Shown: positions 17,266-25,666 of the stretch, piece by piece
Numbering within the stretch: position 1 is the first letter of the stretch
Layout of the letters: every line of letters starts with the position of its first letter
Position numbers and translations under genes: made by a program
Notes under the pieces: generated by a model
What the model saw: only the letters and a program-made list of their open reading frames with translations
Database searches by the model: none
What the model was told of the DNA's origin: nothing
Origin: Acidobacteriota bacterium
GTDB taxonomy: Bacteria > Zixibacteria > MSB-5A5 > GN15 > FEB-12
Assembly: GCA_035529075.1 (NCBI GenBank)
Contig: DATKXK010000014.1
Span: 202,264-266,263, forward strand
Length of the DNA: 64,000 bases
Direction of reading: 5' to 3'

Positions 17266-18181
17266 ATTCCGTTCTCGTCTCCGTTCGCGCGGGCTCCCTG
17301 CCACCGGCTCCGGACCACGCGTCATAGTACTTCAAAACAAGGACATAGGCAAGGACGCCGATTGCGGCCCCCGCAACGACGTCCGAGACGTAGTGATACC
17401 GCCCCCAGACGGTACCTATGGCCAGGCCGACAGTGACCGGCAGCAGGGCCAGCCCTGCCGCTCGGCTCAGACGGAAACCGTAGAACATGACCACCAGCGC
17501 CACGGCGACGTGTGACGACGGCATGCAGCCGCCGTGAAACGCCCCGTTGGTGATCACGAACTCGGTCAGGGGGCGAAAGAGCGGGCCCGCCACGTCGTGA
17601 ATGAATTCGTTCGCGAAGTGGAAACGAGGTCCCTCGATGGGGTAGAGGATGAACATGACGTACGAGAGGAAAAAGGCCAGGCAGATTGCGGTCAGCGCCC
17701 GCCGGATGAAATCGTATTCCTTCCTGACGTACAGCACGATGAACAGCCCCGGAACCATCAGGTAATAGCTGAGATAACAGAGCGAGAAAAGCTCGTTGAG
17801 CCGGACGCTAAGCAGGTGTTGATCGATGTAGAGCGTCGGGTTGACGCCGAGGATCATGTGTTCGAAGGTCGTCAACTGCCAGTCGAAGAACCCGTCGGAG
17901 AAAAGAAACACCATGCCGCCCATGGAGCGGTAGAACAGACCGAACAAAAGGACCGGGTACAACAGCCGCAGGAACCCCTGCACGCCGCCGGCGCGCGCAT
18001 CCGCGAATTGAACGATCACCACTATCAGGAGGATGACCGAACCGTATAAAGCGAGCTGGGCGGTATAATCGACGAGCGGGCGGCCGAGGGCCAGCGCGAG
18101 CGTAATCAACAGCAGGCAGAAACCCGCCACGAGCCAGTCGTACGGATACAGGCGAGATGCAAGACTACTCGTCGGCGGCAA
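17255..18181 (-). CDS. PAP2-superfamily membrane phosphatase/transferase
   Basis: An integral membrane protein of about 308 residues with at least six hydrophobic helices. The C-terminal half holds the PAP2 signatures: GGCMPSSHVAVALVV (catalytic His) and GRYHYVSDVVAGAAIG (second His and Asp). The N-terminal half is like those of inositol-phosphorylceramide-synthase-type PAP2 proteins rather than small undecaprenyl-PP phosphatases. The TTG start at 18181 is chosen because GGAGGGG lies eight bases upstream; it overlaps the end of rsmI by 17 bases. Lipid-phosphate hydrolysis or headgroup transfer is likely, and the substrate is unknown. Confidence 0.88.
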   Translation of the reverse strand: MPPTSSLASRLYPYDWLVAGFCLLLITLALALGRPLVDYTAQLALYGSVILLIVVIVQFADARAGGVQGFLRLLYPVLLFGLFYRSMGGMVFLFSDGFFDWQLTTFEHMILGVNPTLYIDQHLLSVRLNELFSLCYLSYYLMVPGLFIVLYVRKEYDFIRRALTAICLAFFLSYVMFILYPIEGPRFHFANEFIHDVAGPLFRPLTEFVITNGAFHGGCMPSSHVAVALVVMFYGFRLSRAAGLALLPVTVGLAIGTVWGRYHYVSDVVAGAAIGVLAYVLVLKYYDAWSGAGGREPARTETRTEYVT

Positions 18182-18887
18182 CTTTCGAACCCCTCCTCTT
18201 TGCCGTGACGTCACCGGCCACCACCAGCACGATCTCACCCTTGACGGCCTTCCGGCCTATTTCTTCAATAATGCCGCTGAGCGCTCCACGGATGTAGGTT
18301 TCAAACTTCTTGCTGATTTCGCGGGCGAGACACGCCGGCCGATCCCCCAGAACCAGCAGCATATCGTCAAGACAACGGTGCACCCGGTGCGGGGACTCAT
18401 AAAAGACCAGCGTATGCGGGTACGGTTTAATCTCGGTCAGGCGTTTGCGGCGAGCCGTGGTTCGGTTCGGCAGAAAGCCTTCAAAGGTGAACCGGTCGGT
18501 GGGGAGCCCCGAGGCCGTCAGCGCCGGCAGCAGGGCCGAGGGTCCGGGGAGGGCCTCAACCGGCAGACCGCTCTCGATCGCTGTCTTCACGATGCGGTAG
18601 GCCGGATCGGAGATGCCCGGCGACCCGGCATCGGTGATTACAGCCACTGTCTTTCCCTGTTGGACGTCCCTGACCAGTTGGGCCGAACGGGCCCGTTCAT
18701 TGAACTCATGATAACTGATCAGTTTCTTCTTCAGGTTGAGGCTCTTCAGAAGCCGACCGCTGACCCGCGTATCTTCACAGGCGACGAGATCGACGGCCTG
18801 CAGGGTTTCAATCGCCCGCCTGGTGATGTCTCCCAGGTTGCCGATAGGCGTGGGGACCAGGTATATCTTGCCGGGCGGGTTTGCCAT
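18165..18887 (-). CDS. rsmI: 16S rRNA 2'-O-ribose C1402 methyltransferase
   Basis: A SAM-dependent methyltransferase for the decoding-centre residue C1402. The 240 residues carry the tetrapyrrole-methylase-fold motifs LVPTPIGNLGDIT at the start, ACEDTRVSG, ITDAGSPGISDP, LPGPSAL and FYESPHRV. ATG 18887 gives the family's usual N-terminus. A TTG at 18908 would add seven residues and overlap nadE. The C-terminal tail is basic. It is the second gene of the minus-strand unit that starts with nadE. Confidence 0.96.
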   Translation of the reverse strand: MANPPGKIYLVPTPIGNLGDITRRAIETLQAVDLVACEDTRVSGRLLKSLNLKKKLISYHEFNERARSAQLVRDVQQGKTVAVITDAGSPGISDPAYRIVKTAIESGLPVEALPGPSALLPALTASGLPTDRFTFEGFLPNRTTARRKRLTEIKPYPHTLVFYESPHRVHRCLDDMLLVLGDRPACLAREISKKFETYIRGALSGIIEEIGRKAVKGEIVLVVAGDVTAKRRGSKVAADE

Positions 18888-18897
18888 GGACGGAAGC

Positions 18898-19707
18898 CTA
18901 ACGGTCAAGCTGGATATACTCCGGGACGGGCGGCTTTCCGATCGGCGCGACCGGCGGCATGCGGCGTTTGAAGGCGTTGCGATTCAACAGAGACACGACG
19001 CGGCTGATGCTCAGCGGGTCGAACCCTTCGCTCTCAAGCTGCGACAGGGACGTCACGCCGTCATCTACGATGCGCATGAGCAGTCGGTCGATCACGTCGT
19101 ACGTAACGCCTATCTCGCCCTCGTCCGTCTGGCCTGCCCAGAGGTCGGCGCTCGGGACCTTGCTGCGAATCGCCTCCGGTATGTCCAGTGCCGCGGCCAG
19201 TTGCCGGACTTCCGTCTTGTAAAGATCGCCTACGGGATTGACGGAGCAGGCGGAATCGCCGTAAACGGTAGTATACCCCAGACAGATTTCGCTCCGATTG
19301 CCGGTGCCGAGCACGAGCCGGTCGGTTCGGTGAGCGACGTCAAAAAGGATCGACATGCGCTCGCGAGCCATCTTATTGCCCGCCCGCAGCCGATTCGACT
19401 CGTCGATCTGCTTGAAATAGGCGTCGATCATGGGCGAAATGTCGATCAACTGGTGATCAATCCCGAGCCGGTCGACCAGGTCGGCGGCATCATCGATGGC
19501 GCTTTGGGATGACGTCCGGTACGGCATGAGCACCGCCAGCAGTTTATCCGCGCCGACCGCCTGCACCGCCAGGGTCGCGGCCAGCGCCGAGTCAAGGCCG
19601 CCCGATAATCCCACCACGTAGCCCGACAGACCGGACTGGTTCAACTGGCCTGTGATAAACCTCTTGATGGTGGTTATTGCCGTATCCTGGTCGAATGGTA
19701 TTCCCAT
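18898..19707 (-). CDS. nadE: NH3-dependent NAD+ synthetase
   Basis: Amidates nicotinic acid adenine dinucleotide to NAD+ with ATP. From ATG 19707 the protein has 269 residues, the size of the ammonia-using form; no glutaminase domain is fused. The ATP-pyrophosphatase loop is VVGLSGGLDSALAA, and GTGNRSEICLGYTTVYGDS, KVPSADLWAGQTDEGEIG are further family blocks. The ribosome-binding site is weak. It heads the operon with rsmI, the PAP2 gene and lgt, and is divergent from ssb with a 125-base shared upstream region. Confidence 0.95.
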   Translation of the reverse strand: MGIPFDQDTAITTIKRFITGQLNQSGLSGYVVGLSGGLDSALAATLAVQAVGADKLLAVLMPYRTSSQSAIDDAADLVDRLGIDHQLIDISPMIDAYFKQIDESNRLRAGNKMARERMSILFDVAHRTDRLVLGTGNRSEICLGYTTVYGDSACSVNPVGDLYKTEVRQLAAALDIPEAIRSKVPSADLWAGQTDEGEIGVTYDVIDRLLMRIVDDGVTSLSQLESEGFDPLSISRVVSLLNRNAFKRRMPPVAPIGKPPVPEYIQLDR

Positions 19708-19775
19708 GGTCTGGCCCGCAACAGCCAGTACGATAGGCAATTCGCCATGGGCGAACAAGGAAAATCCCCTTGTGC

Positions 19776-19804
19776 TTGACACCCGTTGGGCGCGCTGGTA
19801 TATT
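19776..19804 (+). promoter_or_regulatory. strong sigma70-type promoter of ssb
   Basis: A perfect TTGACA (19776-19781), an ideal 17-base spacer and TATATT (19799-19804). The predicted leader before the ssb ATG is only about 20 bases. This is the best promoter match in the window. Confidence 0.82.
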
Positions 19805-19832
19805 CGTGCAAAATCAAGCGGTAGAGGGCAGA

Positions 19833-20252
19833 ATGAGTGTAAACAAAGCTATCTTGATCGGCCGGCTGGGGCGGGACCCCGATCTCAGGTATACGCCCGG
19901 CGGCAGAGCGGTCTGTTCATTTTCGCTGGCGACTTCGGAGGCGTGGAAGGGCCAGGACGGACAGCGCAATGAGTCTACCACCTGGCACAACATCGTGGCC
20001 TGGGGGAAACAGGCTGAGGTGATCAAGGAGTACCTGCGCAAGGGCAGGGAAGTTTATATCGAGGGGCGAATCGACAATCGCAGCTATGACGACAAGGAAG
20101 GCAACAAGAAGTACGTCTCCGAGGTGGTCGTCCAGCAGTTCCGGTTTATCGGTTCGCGGGCGGACGCGGAAGTGCCGGCATCGGAACCGCCTCCCGCCGA
20201 CGAGGTCGCTCAGCCGCCCGACAGCGGCAACGACGACGACCTTCCGTTCTGA
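19833..20252 (+). CDS. ssb: single-stranded DNA-binding protein
   Basis: Coats single-stranded DNA during replication and repair. ATG 19833, after GAGGGC, gives 139 residues starting MSVNKAILIGRLGRDP. The OB fold spans about residues 1-108 with TTWHNIVAWGKQAE and GREVYIEGRI. A Pro/acidic linker leads to the C-terminal partner-binding tip NDDDLPF, a match to the usual DDDLPF end. The strong upstream promoter and downstream hairpin suggest a monocistronic unit. Confidence 0.98.
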   Translation: MSVNKAILIGRLGRDPDLRYTPGGRAVCSFSLATSEAWKGQDGQRNESTTWHNIVAWGKQAEVIKEYLRKGREVYIEGRIDNRSYDDKEGNKKYVSEVVVQQFRFIGSRADAEVPASEPPPADEVAQPPDSGNDDDLPF

Positions 20253-20279
20253 GCAGAACCTGAACATGCAACTTTGATC

Positions 20280-20303
20280 AGCCCCGCCGGTCGGGGCTTT
20301 CTT
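20280..20303 (+). terminator. terminator after ssb
   Basis: AGCCCCG (20280-20286) pairs with CGGGGCT (20292-20298) around a five-base loop, followed by an interrupted T-rich tail. It lies 28 bases after the ssb stop. Confidence 0.6.
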
Positions 20304-20457
20304 CTGTCCAGGATCCACACACCGAATGTTCCGACATTGGACTAAGGATTGACCTCCGCCGGACCGAATTCCAGTTGCGGAAACCGCGCGGAAGAGCGCC
20401 GGACCCGAACGGCGGCGCGGAACGACATATGAACAAACGAAAACAGGAGTGGATACC

Positions 20458-21036
20458 ATGGCCGACGAAGTAGCAATCAGTCCGGTTCAATGCGCCCGGG
20501 TACAGCGGGTGCGCCTTTACCGAACGGTCGTGTTTATGGGTGCCTCCGCGACCGTGGCCTGCGGGTCGATCATCATCTATTTCAACACCGCCCTGTCTTC
20601 GGCGGCTGTCGCCGAGTTTTTCACCCGGGCCGAGCTGGCCGCCGTCACTCTTATGCCGTACATGATTTCCGCCGTGATTGCGGCGCTTACGGCCACGGCG
20701 GTGCTGACCATCCTTCCGGCGACCCGTTACGTGGGCCCATCGCTTCACCTGGTCGCAACTCTCAGGAAATTAGCCAGCGGTAATCTGACAACCCACTTGA
20801 GAGCCAGGACCGAGGACCCTCTTCGCGACGTATCCAACGAGCTGAACATGGCCGTTGAAAGCCTTAACCAGCAGGTTACCCAGTGGAAACTGATGAACCG
20901 GATTCAGTGGGGTGCGCTCTGCCGGGTTCGCATGGCCGCCGAGCACGGCGACTGCGATGACGTGCTGCACTTCGTACAGGAGATGGAGAAGAACTGGGAC
21001 CGGATCGCCGAGATAGAACGCGTCCTGGTGACGTGA
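20458..21036 (+). CDS. membrane protein with lone HAMP-like domain
   Basis: A 192-residue protein. ATG 20458 has AGGAG eight bases upstream. It has two membrane helices (about residues 25-45 and 62-95) separated by a short loop, which leaves almost no periplasmic sensor. Then follows a HAMP-like segment (RKLASGNLTTHLRARTEDP, DVSNELNMAVESLNQQV) and a short helical tail. No kinase, cyclase or methyl-accepting domain follows. It may act as an adaptor that pairs with another signalling protein, or be a reduced receptor; this is inference. Its stop abuts the end of lpxD on the opposite strand. Confidence 0.72.
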   Translation: MADEVAISPVQCARVQRVRLYRTVVFMGASATVACGSIIIYFNTALSSAAVAEFFTRAELAAVTLMPYMISAVIAALTATAVLTILPATRYVGPSLHLVATLRKLASGNLTTHLRARTEDPLRDVSNELNMAVESLNQQVTQWKLMNRIQWGALCRVRMAAEHGDCDDVLHFVQEMEKNWDRIAEIERVLVT

Positions 21037-22080
21037 TTACTCCCGCGATCTCTTTTCGATATCCCTGACGCGTTTCAGAAGTTGCGGGAGATGGGCCAGG
21101 GCAGCCTCGATCTTCTTGGTTTCCATGATGTCCCGCGCCGGACTGCCGAACATCGTCTTGCCGGCCGGGACGGACTTGGCAACCCCGGACTGCGCCCCGA
21201 CCCGAACACCGTGCCCGATCTCGATGTGCCCTATCAGCCCGACCTGGCCGGCAAGACGGACGCCGTCGCCGATCCTGGTCGATCCGGAGATACCGACCTG
21301 GGACACGATGATGCAGTTTTCGCCGATTTCCACGTTGTGCGCGATCTGCACCAGGTTGTCAATCTTGGTCCCGCGGCCGATTCTCGTAGGCCCGATGGAG
21401 CCCCGGTCGACTGTCGTGTTGGCGCCGATTTCAACGTCGTCGCCGATCTCCACCCAGCCCACCTGGCGGACTTTTTTCAGGCCCGACTCGGACTGGGCAA
21501 AACCAAAGCCGTCCGATCCGATGACGGCGCCTGAGTGGATAATAACGTTGTCGCCGACCGTGCATCCATCCATAATCTGCACGCCGGGATACAGCAGGCA
21601 GTGGCTGCCTATCGTAACGTTGCGACCCACAAATACCGAAGAGACAAGCTGGCCGTGCCTGCCTATCCGGCTTCCCTCGCGGACGTGGCAGAGGGGGCCG
21701 ATGGCCACAGGCTCGTCAAGGTGAACGTCGGGCGCTATTACCGCACTGTCGTGGCAGCCGGGGGCAACGAGTGGAGTTTCCGGATACAGGAGATCGACAA
21801 TGCGGGCGATCGTCAGGTAGGGGTTCTCGTGACGGATGACCGGGCAGCGGCCGCAGGCGGTGTCCGGGTCGAGCACGAGGGCGGAGGCACCGGTGGTCTC
21901 GATGAATTTCGTGTACGCCCGGTTGGCGACAAAACTGATGTCGCCGTCGCCGGCGTGCTGGATCGGGGCGACGGCGCTGATCTGCACGTTGCCGTCGCCG
22001 CCCAACTCCCCTCCCACCCGGGAGGCGATTTCCGCCAGTGAAAGGGTCGTTCTATTCTTCGAGCTTATCAAGGTATTCAA
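21037..22080 (-). CDS. lpxD: UDP-3-O-acylglucosamine N-acyltransferase
   Basis: Adds the N-linked hydroxyacyl chain in lipid A synthesis. The 347 residues have an N-terminal uridine-binding domain (SLAEIASRVGGELGGDGN near residue 15), a left-handed beta-helix of hexapeptide repeats through the middle, the catalytic His region DNLVQIAHNVEIGENCII, and a C-terminal helical part. The start is uncertain: TTG 22080 is used, and a TTG at 22071 is possible. Both overlap the end of the skp gene, which points to translational coupling. As last gene of the rplU-bamA-skp-lpxD unit it shows that the organism makes lipid A. Confidence 0.96.
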   Translation of the reverse strand: MNTLISSKNRTTLSLAEIASRVGGELGGDGNVQISAVAPIQHAGDGDISFVANRAYTKFIETTGASALVLDPDTACGRCPVIRHENPYLTIARIVDLLYPETPLVAPGCHDSAVIAPDVHLDEPVAIGPLCHVREGSRIGRHGQLVSSVFVGRNVTIGSHCLLYPGVQIMDGCTVGDNVIIHSGAVIGSDGFGFAQSESGLKKVRQVGWVEIGDDVEIGANTTVDRGSIGPTRIGRGTKIDNLVQIAHNVEIGENCIIVSQVGISGSTRIGDGVRLAGQVGLIGHIEIGHGVRVGAQSGVAKSVPAGKTMFGSPARDIMETKKIEAALAHLPQLLKRVRDIEKRSRE

Positions 22081-22591
22081 GAACTTTGTCGGTTACATCA
22101 TAGGACTCTCTGATGTACCCCAGACCGCTCTGCATGGTAAACACAACGTCGTAACTCTCTTCTTCGGCCAGCAATCTGATGGCCTCGGTCACTCTTTCCA
22201 GCAACGGGACGATCAGTTCTTCCTGTTTCCGCTCGGCCGTTCCCCCGGGTGCATAGATCTGCTTGGTGTATGCGTCCAGGGCCTCGCTCTTGGTTCGGAT
22301 TGTCGCCTCGCGCTCGCGCCGCTTTTCCTCTGACAGGATCAGCTTCTGCTTGTCGTACTCGTCGATGATCTCCTGCAGTTCCGTCTGCTTGGTCGTCGCC
22401 TCGTCATCCCAGGCCGTGCGCTCGATCTCCCACTGCTCCTGTGCGCGCTGCCAGGCCTTGTACTCCTGCTTTATTCTCTCGTCGTCGACAAAGCCGATTT
22501 TGAGTGCCTGCGCCGAGACCGTCGAGGCCAGGACGGAAAAAACAAGGGCCACGGCGAGAGCCGTGAGCATCCCTATCTGGATTCTTCGCAT
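22052..22591 (-). CDS. skp: periplasmic chaperone Skp/OmpH
   Basis: Holds unfolded outer-membrane proteins in the periplasm for BamA. ATG 22591 has AGGAG nine bases upstream and gives 179 residues. A Sec signal peptide of about 28 residues ends ASTVSAQA. After a short strand (LKIGFVDDERI) comes a long, charged coiled-coil region (about residues 45-120), then a return to a strand-like core (ESYDVVFTM). This is the tentacle-plus-body layout of Skp. It lies between bamA and lpxD, the same order as in many Gram-negative genomes. Confidence 0.93.
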   Translation of the reverse strand: MRRIQIGMLTALAVALVFSVLASTVSAQALKIGFVDDERIKQEYKAWQRAQEQWEIERTAWDDEATTKQTELQEIIDEYDKQKLILSEEKRREREATIRTKSEALDAYTKQIYAPGGTAERKQEELIVPLLERVTEAIRLLAEEESYDVVFTMQSGLGYIRESYDVTDKVLEYLDKLEE

Positions 22592-22614
22592 GCTCTGTAT
22601 CTCCTGACTTACGG

Positions 22615-25089
22615 TTATCTGAAAGTCGTGCCTATTTGGAAATGCGGTTTCCACGCTTGTTCTTCACCGTTTGGCGGCGGGTTCAGAGGATAGCCGAAAT
22701 CGAAGCCGATGGTCCCGATTCCCGGGACCACCAGGCGAAAACCGAACCCGGCACCGGCGAAAAGATCGGTGAAGGGCCTGATATCCCTGCGCTGCAGCCA
22801 GCTGTTTCCGGCGTCAAAGAACAGTAGAGCGTAAACCGACCGTTCCGCGATCGGGAATTGCAGCTCCAGGTTGGTGACCAGCATGTATTTGCCGCGCACG
22901 CGGGTCTTGAACGACGGAAGAAAGCTGGTGCTGTCCGGGGTCGAACCTATCGGAGCGTTCGGGTCAAGGTAGAGGAACGTCGTGTCAGACTGGGTGACCG
23001 TCGAATCGGGCGTCAGGCTGCCGTCGTCGTAGCCGCGGACGATCCCGTCGAAGGTCGTGCCGCCGGGGGTGAATCGGTCGGACAGCAGGATCCGGTTATC
23101 CCCCGCCGGCGATGTGATGACGCCGTATTCCACCTTGGCGGCCACCGCGAACTTCCAGAACAGCGGAATGAACTTGGCCACCGAAACGGAGTGCTTCTGA
23201 TACTCCCAGAAGCCCCCGAGAATGCCTCCGGTCTGGGCAAAGGTGTACGAAAGGACCGATCCTCTGGTCGCGAATTCGGGCAGATTGCGCGAATCCCGCG
23301 TGACGGTCATGCTGAACCGGGAGGCCGCATTCCACTTCTCGTCGTAGGCGAGCACTGAACCGGGAATCGCACCGCCGATGATAGTGGTGTCACGAGCCGC
23401 GACGTACTCACCGTCAACCGAATCCGCCGCCCACATGTACGTGGTCTTGTAAGAGTTTTCCTTTCGGAAGAAGTCGTCAAAGTCGTAGAAGCGGTTTCGT
23501 TCGAGCCGGTACGACGTGTAAACGCGGACGTAATTGTCCGGCCAGCGCAGCCGCCGACCCAGCCGAATCGCGCCGCCCTGGCGACCCTCGGTGTAGTCGT
23601 TAAACCAGCGACGATTGAGCAGGAAGAGGTCAGCCCCCAGGAGCGTCGGCCGGCCGAAAAGGTACGGCTCCGTGAACGACACGTTAAAGGAGTTTCGCCG
23701 GCTCCCGAAGTCGACGTTGAAGGAGATATCCTGGCCGTTGCCCCTCAGGTTGGGGATGCCCATGCCGAGCGACCCCACCAGCTTGTCCTGGCTGTTGTAC
23801 CCGGCGCCGGCCGAAACCTGTCCCGTCTGCTTCTCCTCGATCTTGAATTCCAGGTCGACGTCGCCGCTGGGCAGGTCGACCGGCACGGGTTCGACGTTGG
23901 CAAAGTAGTTCAGCGCCATTACCTCTCGAATCGAGCGCAGCAGCAGGGACCGGTTGAACACCTGGCCGGGGAAGACCCTGAGTTCCCGGCGGATCACCTT
24001 CTCCTTGGTCTTGGTATTGCCCACAATGTTGACCAGGCGTATATGGGAGGGCAGCCCCTCGTTAACGTCGTAGCTGATGTCAATGATGGAATCGTTGCGG
24101 GTCAGCTTTTCATCGAGGACGCGCACGTGCAGGTGCCCGATTTCCTGGTAGGTGGTGTAGATTTCGTACAGCGACTCCTCGTATGTCTCGGCGTTGAAGG
24201 TCTCGCCCGTATGGAACTTCAGGCCCGCCCTCAGAATCTCCTCGCCCATGATGTCCGTGCCTTTGAATTCCGCGTTGCCGAAGTAATACAGCGGACCTTC
24301 GTAAACCTCGAGATAAACGGTCATCCGGTTCGTCTCGGGGTTGATGTGGGTGGAATCGGACACGAGATGAGCGTCGATGAAACCGCGTTTATGGTATTCC
24401 TCGACAATCTTCTGGAGGTCTTCCTCGTATTCCTCCTGGGCAAAATCAGAGCTTTTCAGGAAGCCGCGTTTGCGGTTACGCATCTTCTTGATCAGGTCGT
24501 TTGCCTTTACGCGCACGTTGCCGGTCATTACGACCCGTTCCACTTTCACCTTGGAACGTTCATCGATGCTGTACGTGAGAGACGCGGCCGTGGAGTCCTC
24601 GCTGTACTCCAGCGCGGAGCTTACCTCGGCCCGGAAATAGCCCTTCTCGGCATAGAGATCGAGAATCTCCTGCCGCTTCAGATGAATCAGGTACGGCGAA
24701 ATGTAACCCCCGACACCGAGGGCCAGCTTCTCCTTGATCGCCTTGGTCTTGATCTTCTTGTTGCCGGTTATGGTGAGCCCCTCGAGCTTGGGCAACTCTT
24801 TGACAACAATGGTCACCCTGAGCCCGCCGGTGGCTTCCTCGGCCTCAATGCGGACGTCTGAGAAAATACCCAGGCCGTATAGTCGCTGCAAGGTTTCCTG
24901 TGTCGCCGACTGCGTCAGCGGCGAACCGAGGTGAATTGACGAGACGCCCAGGATAAGCGACTTGGTGGCGATACGGTTGCCCTCTATGTCCAGCGCGACC
25001 ACGTTGTATTCCGTCTGCGCCGGAGCATCGTGCGCGGCCAGGAAAAGCACGAATGCCAGAAGGAGAGCCGTCCGTACTCTGCAAGTCAT
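22615..25089 (-). CDS. bamA: outer membrane protein assembly factor BamA
   Basis: Inserts beta-barrel proteins into the outer membrane. It has 824 residues with a signal peptide (cleavage after about residue 24, HDAPAQ). POTRA-type repeats cover about residues 25-420 (first one LDIEGNRIATKSLILG; later ones LEGLTITGNKKIKTKAIKE and HIRLVNIVGNTKTKEKVI). The C-terminal 16-strand barrel follows, with the loop-6 motif VRGYDD near residue 690 and a barrel end GTTFR rather than a final Phe. rplU lies 23 bases upstream and skp 23 bases downstream. Confidence 0.97.
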   Translation of the reverse strand: MTCRVRTALLLAFVLFLAAHDAPAQTEYNVVALDIEGNRIATKSLILGVSSIHLGSPLTQSATQETLQRLYGLGIFSDVRIEAEEATGGLRVTIVVKELPKLEGLTITGNKKIKTKAIKEKLALGVGGYISPYLIHLKRQEILDLYAEKGYFRAEVSSALEYSEDSTAASLTYSIDERSKVKVERVVMTGNVRVKANDLIKKMRNRKRGFLKSSDFAQEEYEEDLQKIVEEYHKRGFIDAHLVSDSTHINPETNRMTVYLEVYEGPLYYFGNAEFKGTDIMGEEILRAGLKFHTGETFNAETYEESLYEIYTTYQEIGHLHVRVLDEKLTRNDSIIDISYDVNEGLPSHIRLVNIVGNTKTKEKVIRRELRVFPGQVFNRSLLLRSIREVMALNYFANVEPVPVDLPSGDVDLEFKIEEKQTGQVSAGAGYNSQDKLVGSLGMGIPNLRGNGQDISFNVDFGSRRNSFNVSFTEPYLFGRPTLLGADLFLLNRRWFNDYTEGRQGGAIRLGRRLRWPDNYVRVYTSYRLERNRFYDFDDFFRKENSYKTTYMWAADSVDGEYVAARDTTIIGGAIPGSVLAYDEKWNAASRFSMTVTRDSRNLPEFATRGSVLSYTFAQTGGILGGFWEYQKHSVSVAKFIPLFWKFAVAAKVEYGVITSPAGDNRILLSDRFTPGGTTFDGIVRGYDDGSLTPDSTVTQSDTTFLYLDPNAPIGSTPDSTSFLPSFKTRVRGKYMLVTNLELQFPIAERSVYALLFFDAGNSWLQRRDIRPFTDLFAGAGFGFRLVVPGIGTIGFDFGYPLNPPPNGEEQAWKPHFQIGTTFR

Positions 25090-25112
25090 CAGTCCACCAA
25101 CCAGCCGTCCAC

Positions 25113-25427
25113 CTACGGCGTGACTATTTTGCGGATCCTGACTTCCGTATAATCCTGCCTGTGTCCCTGTCGGCGACGGTACTTGGTGCGCCGCCGGTAC
25201 TTGTAAATCTCAACCTTGTCACCTTTTCCGTGCTTCAGCACCTCGGTTTCCACCCGGGCACCTTCGATGAAAGGTGTGCCGACGATACTGGAGTCCCCGG
25301 TTTTCACGAGCAGGACTTTATCGATATCCAGCTTTTCGCCCTCGGCATCGGGCCGCAGGGCGATTTTCAGCACCTCGCCTTCTTCGCCGCGGTACTGAAA
25401 GCCGGAAACTTCAAAAACTGCATACAT
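25113..25427 (-). CDS. rplU: 50S ribosomal protein L21
   Basis: A 104-residue protein starting MYAVFEVSGFQYRGEEGE at ATG 25427, preceded by GGAGG. The KVEIYKYRRRTKYRRRQGHRQ rRNA-binding stretch is diagnostic. In most bacteria rpmA (L27) follows directly; here the next gene, 23 bases on, is bamA and no L27 reading frame is present. It heads a minus-strand operon with a promoter at 25482-25509. Confidence 0.97.
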   Translation of the reverse strand: MYAVFEVSGFQYRGEEGEVLKIALRPDAEGEKLDIDKVLLVKTGDSSIVGTPFIEGARVETEVLKHGKGDKVEIYKYRRRTKYRRRQGHRQDYTEVRIRKIVTP

Positions 25428-25481
25428 CACGCAGCCTCCAAACATTCAAAAGCCGTTAACGGATTTAGACTTAAGCCCAAG

Positions 25482-25509
25482 AATCTAACGAATATGCCGG
25501 TCAAGTCAA
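25482..25509 (-). promoter_or_regulatory. promoter of the rplU-bamA-skp-lpxD operon
   Basis: On the minus strand TTGACT (25509-25504), a 16-base spacer and TAGATT (25487-25482), leaving a leader of about 50 bases before rplU. Confidence 0.5.
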
Positions 25510-25609
25510 GGCATTTTTCCATTCACCCAACTCCCGAGGCAAACAAGGTTTGACTTTAGACGCCTTTTCCGGCGTGAAGTTCCAGCAGACTGTCCCCGGC
25601 TATTAGTGA

Positions 25610-25637
25610 TTGCCGCAGGGCCGGCAGCCGGTATATT
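25610..25637 (+). promoter_or_regulatory. promoter of uvrB
   Basis: TTGCCG (25610-25615), a 16-base spacer and TATATT (25632-25637). Transcription would start about 22 bases before the uvrB ATG. I saw no clear LexA-type operator. Confidence 0.5.
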
Positions 25638-25666
25638 AAGAGCAAAGGTGCAGAACCGGCCAAACG

